Shown here: piece by piece, positions 35,496-43,731 of the stretch
Position numbering within the stretch: position 1 is the first letter of the stretch
Layout of the letters: the number at the start of each line of letters is the position of its first letter
The notes under the pieces: generated by a model
What the model was told of the DNA's origin: nothing
Databases searched by the model: none
Seen by the model: the letters and a program-made list of their open reading frames with translations, nothing else
From: an uncultured Eubacterium sp.
Lineage (GTDB): Bacteria; Bacillota; Clostridia; Lachnospirales; Lachnospiraceae
Direction of reading: 5' to 3'
Length of the DNA: 64,000 bases
Assembly: GCA_910580075.1 (NCBI GenBank)
Contig: CAJTVR010000013.1
Span: 10,528 to 74,527, forward strand
Program-made: the position numbers and the translations under genes

Positions 35496-36348
35496 ACTGT
35501 ATCCGTATCCGGTTCTGGCAGAAGGTGCGGATGATTTTGTGAGTAGTTCCTTTACGTTTGAGACAGCAGTAAGCAGAGGGATTCGAGAGATTAAGTTTTC
35601 ATTTACTATGAAACTGAAAAATGAGGAAATTCTGGCAATGCTTGAGCAGGGTGATGCAGAATATCTGATTCATATAGAATGTCCGGTTACAGGCTGCAGA
35701 AATATTGTAAAATCACATACGTCCTTTTTTACGAAAAGCATTTCTGAGAAAGATCTGAATGGAAAAGTATCTGTCTGCGCATTCATTGTTGCAAAAAAGG
35801 ATCTTCCTGCATACATAAATAAAGACTTCAATACAAATTATGAAGGTATTACGTTTTTCGTGGATAGAGGAGGTATTCTTGCCATTGGCGGCCAGTATCA
35901 TCTGAATGTATTGAAAGACACGGAAGAATTAGCACGGATTCCTTCTGTGTTTACCATATGTAAATATGCGGCAAATGCAGATGAAAGCATGAGAATAGAT
36001 ATGGAGCAGGAAAAAATAGCTATATCCCTGTCGGATCAAAGTTTTCAAAATTATAAACTGCTGTCAGGAAATCCGATTCTGTTTCCAGTACTGCATGCGA
36101 TGATTATCATTCCGGCCCTGATTTATGTGTTTGAAACGATGCGCAATGATGGTACAGAAGACTACGAAGACTACAGGTGGTTTGCAGCTATCGCAAAGAC
36201 TCTGAAAAAATATGGACTGGCTCTGGACGAAACAACATTGAATCATATGGATTCTTATGATCTGGCACAAAAACTTCTTGATGTGCCAATTGATAAAGCT
36301 TTGAGTGCCATTGCAGCATTAGATGATGGCGGGGAGGATACAGAGTGA
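35479..36348 (+). CDS. Operon gene 7: unknown protein coupled to the GHKL ATPase
   Basis: A 289-residue protein of no family I can name. It opens YKLYPYPVLAEGADDFVSSS, continues as alternating strands (IKFSFTMKLKNEEIL, YLIHIECPVTG with one conserved-looking Cys, VSVCAFIVAKKDLPAYI), then a helical half ending AKTLKKYGLALDETTL and LDVPIDKALSAIAAL. The N-terminal half looks like a beta-sandwich, the rest helical. ATG 35479 has GGAGG at 35465-35469. It overlaps gene 6 by 17 bases and gene 8 by 4, so the three are tightly coupled and probably form one complex. A structural or adaptor role is inferred only. Confidence 0.5.
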   Translation: MDIKYKLYPYPVLAEGADDFVSSSFTFETAVSRGIREIKFSFTMKLKNEEILAMLEQGDAEYLIHIECPVTGCRNIVKSHTSFFTKSISEKDLNGKVSVCAFIVAKKDLPAYINKDFNTNYEGITFFVDRGGILAIGGQYHLNVLKDTEELARIPSVFTICKYAANADESMRIDMEQEKIAISLSDQSFQNYKLLSGNPILFPVLHAMIIIPALIYVFETMRNDGTEDYEDYRWFAAIAKTLKKYGLALDETTLNHMDSYDLAQKLLDVPIDKALSAIAALDDGGEDTE

Positions 36349-37115
36349 TTTTACATTTTTTGAAAGAGGACAGTCTTGCTGCACTGAAAACGAATGTATG
36401 GGCAAATATTAAATTATATGAAAACAAAACGAATGACTGGATTTATGAGTATTTTGACGGGGAATCCCCTTTTGCAGAATATAAAGACCCGGTAAGTGAT
36501 TTTCAAATGCAGTACTTGAAAGATGGCAGCCATATTGGCCGGACTGATGTGGAAAATTCCATTCAGATTTACCGCGCAATGATGAAGATCACGGATACAC
36601 AGGCAGCGGATGAGCGGTTCTGGGCAGGATTATGCCATGGAGATTTCTGGGACTACATGCATAACCGCTGGGAAAACATCAAGGTGTCAGGGGATATGGT
36701 TTCAAGTCTTCTGTGGAGGTATTTTTATAATACCAAAAACGGCATTCGCAGGGCGATGTTTCGCAATACACTTTCACGGCTCTGGTGGTTAGGAAGATTA
36801 ACGTATGATGAAAACCGTAACGACCCGTTTGAATTAACCAGATACTGGGAAGAGGACTTTTCTACTAAGATGCTGATTTTGTTTTCGAGTAATTATATGG
36901 GGAATCAAACGATTACGAGAGGCCTGGTTTCTGCATTGATGGAATTGGAAAGACAAGAGGTTACTATCAGCGGGCAAAAAAGGGAGCTGTATTATTTAGC
37001 CAGCCAGTATTTGAATCTGTATGGAGGTACACATATTTTAGACTATTATAGTGAAAATGAAATTAAGGAAAAGGTAATGCATTATATAAAAAAGCTGTCC
37101 GCAAGCAGTAAATAA
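36345..37115 (+). CDS. Operon gene 8: DUF6339-like protein
   Basis: A 256-residue, mainly helical protein. The central segment FWAGLCHGDFWDYMHNRW and then MFRNTLSRLWWLGRLTYDE, with a later LFSSNYMGNQTITRGLVSAL, matches my recollection of DUF6339; I cannot run the profile. The function of that family is unknown to me. The start is GTG 36345 inside the overlap GTGA, with GGGGAGGA at 36331-36338. It ends the operon; a terminator hairpin lies 65 bases downstream. Its tight coupling to the GHKL ATPase and gene 7 suggests a three-protein unit. Confidence 0.55.
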   Translation: MILHFLKEDSLAALKTNVWANIKLYENKTNDWIYEYFDGESPFAEYKDPVSDFQMQYLKDGSHIGRTDVENSIQIYRAMMKITDTQAADERFWAGLCHGDFWDYMHNRWENIKVSGDMVSSLLWRYFYNTKNGIRRAMFRNTLSRLWWLGRLTYDENRNDPFELTRYWEEDFSTKMLILFSSNYMGNQTITRGLVSALMELERQEVTISGQKRELYYLASQYLNLYGGTHILDYYSENEIKEKVMHYIKKLSASSK

Positions 37116-37179
37116 AGCAATTGTCAAAATCAATTTACCGCATATATTATAGCAAAAAGGCGCTGTTCCTTAACAAAAA

Positions 37180-37209
37180 CGGGTTAAAAGTACGACCCGC
37201 TTTTTAACC
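37180..37209 (+). terminator. Terminator of the eight-gene operon
   Basis: CGGGT (37180-37184) pairs with ACCCG (37195-37199), followed by C and five T. An alternative longer pairing, GGTTAAAA with TTTTAACC, spans 37182-37209. A-runs on the left allow use from the other strand too. Confidence 0.6.
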
Positions 37210-37241
37210 TGTTATCATAGATTTTGGTCTAGGAAGCCTAG

Positions 37242-37313
37242 AGCTGCTTTTTGTTTCAGCATAAAATAAGCATCTGCTGTTTATCACTTTTATAATCTGA
37301 AACGGAAGCAGCT
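37242..37313. repeat. Interrupted inverted repeat at the right edge of the operon
   Basis: AGCTGCTT-ttt-GTTTCAG (37242-37259) is matched by CTGAAAC-gg-AAGCAGCT (37297-37313), with a 37-base loop. It sits between the operon terminator and the decayed araC gene. It may be a second terminator on the minus strand or a trace of an insertion edge. Confidence 0.4.
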
Positions 37314-37341
37314 TTGCCATATACGATCTTTACCCCGCTTT

Positions 37342-38040
37342 CTATAAACTCATTCCATGTCTGGAAAAATTCTTTTGAATCTGGCAGTTATTTCTCTGGT
37401 ACTCAGAAGGTGTCATCCCCGTCACAGATTTAAACACCCGGTTGAAATGGGTCAGGCTGGAAAATCCGGTTTCCCTGCTGATCTGGGTGATGTTCAGATC
37501 CGTTTCCATAAGTTTGCGCTGGGCATTCATAATACGTGTGACATTCAGATACTGGATCATAGTACAATCCATATGCCGCTTAAATTCACGGCACAGGTAA
37601 TAAGGGCTGATATAAAATGTTTTTGCCAGCTGTTCCAGACTGATGTCTTCCTGATAGTGTTTATGGATGTAGCCAATGATCTGGCGTATCCGGTCAAACT
37701 GTTCTTTTTTGGCAGGTTCTTCCCGCTGTACCTGAAGTATAATGGAAAATAACAGTGTATTTAACAGTGTATGCATATAAGCGTTTCGGAAAACAGAGGA
37801 ATCGTCCTGTTCGCTTAAAAGGGAATTTAGCAGACTGTGGATATTCTGGCTGTTCTTTGTTTCCGGGCGGTACATGCCATTTCCATGGTCCAGTGCATCC
37901 CGCAGCTCTTTGGAATCAATTTCATCTGTGCAAAAATACAGTACCAGCCGTTTGAAAGGCACATTTTTATCCCCGTAGGAACGGTGCAGGATATATGGGG
38001 AAAATAGGAGGAAGTTTGAAGAGGCAGAAAGCGGATGGTA
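37342..38040 (-). pseudogene. AraC-family regulator lacking its N-terminus
   Basis: The C-terminal 100 residues are a complete AraC DNA-binding domain: EDISLEQLAKTFYISPYYLC with the first helix-turn-helix, and NITQISRETGFSSLTHFNRVF with the second, ending MTPSEYQR. Reading back past the apparent GTG start at 37962, the frame stays open as FSPYILHRSYGDKNVPFKRL, which is the end of the arabinose-binding-type cupin. It then meets a stop (TAG, 38041-38043). So the first 50 or so residues of the sensor are gone. A partner open fragment on the plus strand abuts it, marking a deletion or rearrangement joint near 38,010-38,040. Any protein made would lack ligand control. Confidence 0.65.
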
Positions 38041-38143
38041 CTACAGCCAGCGCCTGAAATCCGTACAGATTAAGTACCGCAATCCGAAGAAAGATTATCA
38101 GGTGCTTGTCTCCTTTGAACAGTTTGACTTAATCGGTATGTAA
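38011..38143 (+). pseudogene. 3' end fragment of an unidentified gene
   Basis: In the plus frame ending at TAA 38141-38143 the sequence reads WYYSQRLKSVQIKYRNP and then DYQVLVSFEQFDLIGM. It has no start and overlaps the broken araC end. It sits directly before the TRAP operon, and could be the tail of a glycosidase or lyase once upstream of it. I cannot identify the family. Confidence 0.3.
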
Positions 38144-38161
38144 TTATGGGAGGTTACTACT

Positions 38162-39238
38162 ATGAAAAAATATGCAGCATTATTCACAGCATTTCTACTG
38201 GCTGTACTAAGCCTGACAGGATGCGGGCAGCTGGGTTCTGAAAATGAAAATATGGAGCAGCTGATGGCAGGAGTAATTGCCATGACGAAAGTTTCTGCAC
38301 CGGGACTTGCTACGTACAATGAGTCTTATCATACATTTGGGCTTCCTTATATATTTGACAGTACAGAAGATTTTTACCATAAAATGGATTCCGGCCAGAT
38401 GAAAGATTTCTTTCTCTCGTCCAAAGACGACGGATTTGTGACACTGACTTATTATACTTCCGGAGCACGTTCTTTTTATACAAAAAATAAGGCAATCCGT
38501 AAGCCGGAGGATTTGAAAGGATTAAAAATCCGTGTGCAGGATATGAAATCGCAGACAGACATGATGAACGCTTTAGGCGGCATTCCGGTAGCGATGTCTT
38601 ATGGAGATGTGTATACATCCCTGCAGACAGGCATTATTGATGGTACAGAAAATAACGAAACAGCGCTGACGACAGGCAAGCATGGCGAAATCTGTAAAGT
38701 ATTTTCTACCGACCAGCATGCGATGATTCCGGATGTAATGGTGATGAGCGCAAAGGTATGGGAGACGATCAGTCCGCAGGACCAGCAGATTATTTTAGAT
38801 GCAGCATATGCTTCTACGGAAAGCCACAAGATTGCATGGGATGCAGCGATTCAGGAGGCAGTTGAAGAAGCGTCCGGCCAGATGAATGTAGAATTTGTAG
38901 AAGATGTAGACAAAGAAGCGTTCCGTGAAGCGATTAGCGGCATGATACAGGAGTACTGTACAGAGTATCCGGGCGTACAGAATCTGCAACAGCAGCGCCA
39001 GATACTGATGGCGTTTTTGGATATATTGATTCTGGTGTTTGCAATACTGGTTATTACGATTGGCGGTTTTAAGCTGGCAATGAGTGCAACGCACGAATTT
39101 TCTGCCCTGCTTGGCATTCCAAGAAGCCTGGTGTATGGCATGGCACCGCTTTCCGGCCTGTTTATCATTATGGCGCAGATTATAAATATCTATGAAGACG
39201 TGACTGGCATTACGATTGAAGGAGGGGACGAAAAATGA
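38162..39238 (+). pseudogene. TRAP transporter DctP-DctQ deletion fusion
   Basis: One 358-residue frame joins pieces of two genes. It starts with a lipoprotein signal (LLAVLSLTGCGQ). About 60-70 residues of the DctP first domain are then missing, because the text jumps to MEQLMAGVIAMTKVSAPGL. The rest of DctP is present (ARSFYTKNKAIRKPEDLKGLKIRVQ, GDVYTSLQTGIIDGTEN) up to YCTEYPGVQNL. There it runs directly into the last third of DctQ (QQQRQILMAFLDILILVFAI and ending DVTGITIEGGDEK), without the first DctQ membrane segments. Intact TRAP systems import C4-acids or sugar acids with a periplasmic-type binding protein. This fusion is unlikely to work. A GGGAGG ribosome site precedes the ATG. Confidence 0.7.
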
Positions 39239-40436
39239 GTATAGGTACAACAACGGTAATCCTGTTTGCGGTATTTGCAGTTCTGCTTTTTTTAGGCTGC
39301 CCGATATCCGTAAGCATTGTAATATCTTCGATTGTAACAGCAATTTCGACTCTGACATGGGATCAGATTACGTTTATTACGATGCAGAAGATGAACAGCG
39401 GTGTAGAAAGTTTTTCGCTGCTTGCAATACCATTGTTCATTCTTGCAGGAAACATTATGAATAACGGCGGCATTGCCAGACGGCTTGTTAATTTTGCCAA
39501 GCTGTTTGCAGGCTGGATTCCGGGTTCCCTGGCGCAGGCGAACGTAGTAGGCAATATGCTGTTTGGCGCGCTGTCAGGGTCTTCCGTAGCGGCAGCATCC
39601 GCCATGGGCGGCTGTATTTATCCGATACAAAAAGATGAAGGATATGATCCGGCGTTTGCGACTGCCGTTAATATCGCTTCTGCTCCTACAGGGCTTTTGA
39701 TTCCTCCGACCAGTGCGTTTATTGTATATTCTACCGTGGCAGGCGGTGTGTCGATTTCTACACTGTTTATGGCAGGTTATGTACCAGGCGTCCTGATGGG
39801 GCTTGGATCGATGATTGTGGCTTTTATCTATGCGAAAAAGCATAAATATCCGACCAGCGGCTTTCCGGGTGCATCGGAAGCAGTCAGGGTGACACTGCAG
39901 GCATTTGTGTATTATACTGCCTGATTCTTTCCGTATGCTATAAGAGCCTGACCATGCAGTCTTTTATGAAAATATTAGTAAACAGTGCATGTACCAGCGG
40001 CATTATTTTGTTTTTAATTTCTGCGTCTTCCGCGATGTCGTTTGTAATGGCATATTCCGGTATCCCGGCAGCTATCAGTTCTGGGATTATGGCAATTTCT
40101 ACAAATAAGATCGTAATATTCCTGCTGATGAATATCATTCTGATGGTTGTAGGAATGTTTATGGATATTACGCCGGCGATTCTGATCTTTACACCGATTT
40201 TTCTGCTGATTGCGCAGAGCCTGGGAATGACGGATATTCAGTTTGGCGTTATGCTGATCTTTAATATGTGCCTTGGGAATATCACTCCTCCGGTTGGATC
40301 CGTGCTGTTTGTCGGATGCGGGATCAGTAAACTCAGGATAGAGGATGTTACGAAGATGATGCTTCCGTATTTTGCAGTATTGTTTGTACTGCTTATGGCT
40401 GTGACGTATATTCCGGCGCTGCTGGGCCTGATATAG
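39235..40436 (+). pseudogene. TRAP transporter large permease DctM, internal deletion and frameshift
   Basis: The first frame (39235-39924) encodes the DctM N-half with LFLGCPISVSIVISSIV, AIPLFILAGNIMNNGG and ALSGSSVAAASAMGG. After SEAVRVTLQAF the frame is lost. About 39,913 onward, another frame reads VLYCLILSVCYKSLTMQSFM and continues to 40436 with GMFMDITPAILIFTPIF and NMCLGNITPPVGSVLFVGC. Some 30-35 residues that normally link the halves (the ATE-containing loop) are absent, so this is a deletion, not a single-base slip. With the DctP-Q fusion upstream, all three TRAP components are damaged. The start overlaps the upstream stop (ATGA). Confidence 0.7.
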
Positions 40437-40587
40437 GAAGATAGAATGCACCTGGGTATGATTTGATATGATACCTCTGAAGCTGGCAGATGAAATATAA
40501 CAGTCTGTTGCTTTGGAGGTATTTTGCATGTCCGGAATTTGTAATAATTACTAAAATACTGATAAATTTTTTAGGAAATATTTATAA

Positions 40588-40616
40588 TTGCCAGAACCAT
40601 GGAAGTGTGGTAAATT
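40588..40616 (+). promoter_or_regulatory. Promoter of the beta-glucoside operon
   Basis: TTGCCA (40588-40593), 17-base spacer, TAAATT (40611-40616), about 22 bases before the antiterminator site. Placement so that the leader contains the RAT and terminator supports it. Confidence 0.55.
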
Positions 40617-40637
40617 AGATAAAGAATAATTGAGATT

Positions 40638-40672
40638 GGAATTGTTACTGGCATTTGGGCCAGGCAAGACCC
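40638..40672 (+). promoter_or_regulatory. RAT (ribonucleic antiterminator) site
   Basis: The leader reads GGAATTGTTACTG...CAGGCAAGACCC, matching the two half-sites of LicT/SacY RNA targets. Its 3' end overlaps the 5' arm of the following terminator, so binding of the antiterminator protein would prevent termination. Confidence 0.8.
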
Positions 40673-40736
40673 ATAGTTATGATTAATAGGCCGATGTGAA
40701 TGCATAGGTGTATTAATGATAATTATGGGTTTTTTT
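40669..40736 (+). terminator. Leader terminator controlled by the antiterminator
   Basis: ACCCATAgTTAT (from 40669) pairs with ATAAtTATGGGT (ending 40730); the pairing extends inward through ATTAATA/TATTAAT, and seven T follow. It starts within the RAT site, the standard arrangement for substrate-controlled antitermination. Confidence 0.8.
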
Positions 40737-40785
40737 GTCTGGAATTTTGCATTTGATATAGATGACAGATCGCGGAGGGAGCGTT

Positions 40786-41616
40786 ATGGTCGCACGGCAG
40801 ATTTTAAACAATAACCTTGTGCTAACAAAGAATAGTGCAGGCGAAGAGATTATTGTAAAGGGGAAAGGAATCGGTTTTCAAAAGTCTAAAGGGGATACGA
40901 TTGATGAATCCAGAATCGAAAAGATTTTTACATTTGAAAAAACCAGGCAGGGCAGGCGCTTCCAGAGTTTTCTTTCGTCCATGCAGGCGGAATTTATTGA
41001 TTTGTCGGACAAAATCGTGGACTATGCTCTGATGCAGTATGATATGAAACTCAGAGACAGTATTTATATTGCATTAAGCGATCATCTGGAGGGGGTGTAC
41101 AGCCGTTACAAAAACGGAATACAGCTGCCGAACGGGCTGCTGTTTGATATCCGGCGGATGTACCGGCAGGAATATGAGGTCGGAAAACATGCTCTGGAGC
41201 TTTTGAAACAGGAAAAAGGCATGGAGCTGCGTAACGATGAGGCCGGGTATATTGCCATGCATTTCATCAATGCGCAGACAGATCACGATATGGAAGATAT
41301 CTGCATGATTACGAAAGTGGTCGGAGAAGTGCTGGACCTGGTGCAGATGTATTTTGGCATGGTTTTAAATGACGAGGATTATAATTTTCAAAGACTGCAG
41401 ACACATCTGAAATTTTTTGCCCAGCGGCTTTTGATGGGCAGCCAGTATTATGAGCAGGATGACGGGCTGTTTGAGGTGATCCGGGAGAGATATCCGGACG
41501 TGTATGCCTGTGTGTTAAAAATTGTGGCGCACATTGAAAACCAGTATCATTATAATATGAGTAAAGAAGAAATGCTGTATCTGATGATTCACATTGAGCG
41601 GGTCAGAGGTAAATAA
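40786..41616 (+). CDS. licT: BglG/LicT-family transcription antiterminator
   Basis: A 276-residue RNA-binding regulator. The N-terminal CAT domain is visible (ARQILNNNLVLTKNSAGEE and IGFQKSKGD, residues 1-55). PRD1 and PRD2 follow, with the histidines in LSDHLEG and MHFINAQ, and in LKFFAQRLL and MIHIERV. Unphosphorylated PRD1 and HPr-phosphorylated PRD2 normally allow dimerisation and binding to the RAT in its own leader. ATG 40786 has GGAGGG at 40774-40779. The two downstream genes encode the matching PTS permease and phospho-glucosidase, so it controls its own operon. Confidence 0.88.
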   Translation: MVARQILNNNLVLTKNSAGEEIIVKGKGIGFQKSKGDTIDESRIEKIFTFEKTRQGRRFQSFLSSMQAEFIDLSDKIVDYALMQYDMKLRDSIYIALSDHLEGVYSRYKNGIQLPNGLLFDIRRMYRQEYEVGKHALELLKQEKGMELRNDEAGYIAMHFINAQTDHDMEDICMITKVVGEVLDLVQMYFGMVLNDEDYNFQRLQTHLKFFAQRLLMGSQYYEQDDGLFEVIRERYPDVYACVLKIVAHIENQYHYNMSKEEMLYLMIHIERVRGK

Positions 41617-41661
41617 GCTGCTGGCGTACCGCTGCAGTAAAATCCTCAGAAACGGGGAATG

Positions 41662-41688
41662 CTGCCGGAAGCGGCAGGCGAAATTTTT
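41662..41688 (+). terminator. Weak hairpin between licT and the PTS gene
   Basis: CTGCCG-gaag-CGGCAG at 41662-41677 is followed six bases later by five T. It could attenuate transcription into the permease gene. No second RAT is recognisable next to it. Confidence 0.4.
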
Positions 41689-41769
41689 GTACGGTCAGGT
41701 ACATGGTCAGCCGCGGAGACTGTGGCCTTTCAGTAAATAGATGATTTTTAAGGTAAAGGAGTATGAAAT

Positions 41770-43671
41770 ATGGCGAAAGATTATAGTGCAGCAGCCAGAC
41801 GGCTGGTAGAGCTTGCCGGAGGGAAGGATAATATTAAAAAGGCCTTCCATTGTATGACGAGGCTGCGGTTTAATGTCAGGGATAAATCTCTGGTGGATGA
41901 CAAAAAGATGACACAGCTGCCGGAAGTGGTGGGGGTGAACTGGCATAATGACCAGTGTCAGATCATTATCGGCAATGAAGTCAGTGCGGTATATAAAGCA
42001 GTGGAAAAGCTGGGTGTGGCGACAGAAGACGGCGCTGCACAGGAACCGGCGGAGAAAAAAGGTGTATTTTCTACGATTGTAGATTCGATTACCGGTTGTA
42101 TGACGCCGATGATTCCGGCGCTGACTGCAGCCGGTATGATGAAGGTAATTCTGACGATTTTAAACGCTTCCGGGCTGTTAACCGAGGCAAGCATGACGTA
42201 TCAGGTACTGAGCCTGATTGGGGATTCAGCGTTTTATTTTATGCCGTTTCTGATTGCAGCCAATGCGGCAAAGGTCTTTCATGTGAACCAGTCACTGGCG
42301 CTGATTATTGCCGGGGTATTTTTGCATCCGACATTTGTAAACCTGGTAGCAGGGGATGCTGCAATTACGTTTATCGGGCTTCCGGTTACAAAAGCCAGCT
42401 ATTCTTATTCGGTTATTCCGATTATTCTGATGGTGTGGATTATGTCTTACATAGAAAAGATAGCAGACGCGGTTACACCGAAAATGTTAAAGATTATTAT
42501 GCATCCGACGCTGGTTATTCTGATTGCTGCGCCGATTGCGCTGATTGTGATCGGGCCGCTTGGGAATATTGCGGGTGAAGGACTGGCGGCAGCGATTAAT
42601 TTCCTGTCTGCAAAACTGGGATTTGTGATTGTCGGATTATTAGCGGCATTTTTCCCGTTTATCGTTATGACGGGCATGCACCATGCACTGACACCAATCG
42701 GGCTGTCTGCGATTGCGACAGGCGGATCGGATGCGCTGATTTTTGTATCACAGGTATGTTCGAATGTGGCACAAAGCGGTGCGTCACTGGCAGTCGCATT
42801 CAAAAGCAGGGATAAGTCGATGAAACAGCTTGCTTCTGCAGCAGGTATTTCCGCTGTGATGGGAATTACAGAGCCGGCCCTTTATGGTGTTACGTTAAAA
42901 CTGAAACGTCCGGTCGTAGCGGCAGCGATTGCGGCAGGCATCGGAGGAATTGTCGGCGGTATCCTGCAGGTTTCTTTGTATATTGCACAGAACAGTATTA
43001 TGGCTGTCCCTGCTTTTATTGGAGATAAAGGGATGAGCAACCTGTTCTACGGAATCGTTATGATTGCAGTATCGTTTATCGGTGCGTTTGTCTTAACGAT
43101 TGTGATTGGTTTTCAGGATGAAGGGGAACAGATACAGGGGACTGGTACAGATGAAGCAAAAGACACGTCAGCGCAGATGCAGCAGCCTTCCCAAAACGGA
43201 TCTGCCGGAATCACACGTAAAAATGTGTCTGCTCCGGTCAAAGGAAAAATTGTCGAGCTGGCACATGTGCCGGACCAGACATTTTCAGAAAAAATACTGG
43301 GTGACGGCATTGCCATTCTGCCGGAAGAAGGCAGAATATATGCTCCTGCAGACGCCGAAGTATCCTGTGTCATGGATACAAAACATGCAGTTGCGCTCAC
43401 CACGGTGCAGGGCCTGGAAATTCTGATTCATGTGGGTCTGGAAACGGTGGAGCTTAAGGGAAAACATTTTACATCTCATGTGCAGAACGGGGAAAAGGTA
43501 AAAGAAGGCGACCTGCTGCTGGAGTTTGATTTAGAAGGCCTGAAAAAGGACGGCTATCAGACGGTAACACCAGTGATTATCACGAATGCGGGTGATTTTG
43601 TCAGCGTACTGCCGATGTTAAAAGAAAACGAACATGTGGTAAACGGAGACCAGCTGCTCAAAGTACTGTAA
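41770..43671 (+). CDS. bglP: PTS beta-glucoside permease EIIBCA
   Basis: A 633-residue membrane permease. EIIB is first (AARRLVELAGGKDNIKKAFHCMTRLRF, with the phosphorylated Cys in FHCMTRL). EIIC spans roughly residues 105-465 with about ten membrane segments and the GITEPALYG substrate motif. EIIA is C-terminal (SAPVKGKIVELAHVPDQTF and EILIHVGLETVELKG, with the active His in IHVG). It imports and phosphorylates aryl- or alkyl-beta-glucosides such as cellobiose or salicin. The following GH1 enzyme splits the 6-phosphate product. Full length and intact, in contrast to the PTS remnant at 53.5 kb. Confidence 0.9.
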   Translation: MAKDYSAAARRLVELAGGKDNIKKAFHCMTRLRFNVRDKSLVDDKKMTQLPEVVGVNWHNDQCQIIIGNEVSAVYKAVEKLGVATEDGAAQEPAEKKGVFSTIVDSITGCMTPMIPALTAAGMMKVILTILNASGLLTEASMTYQVLSLIGDSAFYFMPFLIAANAAKVFHVNQSLALIIAGVFLHPTFVNLVAGDAAITFIGLPVTKASYSYSVIPIILMVWIMSYIEKIADAVTPKMLKIIMHPTLVILIAAPIALIVIGPLGNIAGEGLAAAINFLSAKLGFVIVGLLAAFFPFIVMTGMHHALTPIGLSAIATGGSDALIFVSQVCSNVAQSGASLAVAFKSRDKSMKQLASAAGISAVMGITEPALYGVTLKLKRPVVAAAIAAGIGGIVGGILQVSLYIAQNSIMAVPAFIGDKGMSNLFYGIVMIAVSFIGAFVLTIVIGFQDEGEQIQGTGTDEAKDTSAQMQQPSQNGSAGITRKNVSAPVKGKIVELAHVPDQTFSEKILGDGIAILPEEGRIYAPADAEVSCVMDTKHAVALTTVQGLEILIHVGLETVELKGKHFTSHVQNGEKVKEGDLLLEFDLEGLKKDGYQTVTPVIITNAGDFVSVLPMLKENEHVVNGDQLLKVL

Positions 43672-43731
43672 ACAGAAGCACAGAAATCCAAAGCTGCATG
43701 TTAATAAAGGAAGAATGGAGGAAAGCAGGTT

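Noticed and set aside
24973..37115. BREX, DISARM, Zorya or Mza-type system
   Set aside because: No PglX/PglZ, DrmA-E, ZorAB or Z1/AIPR features were recognised in the eight proteins.
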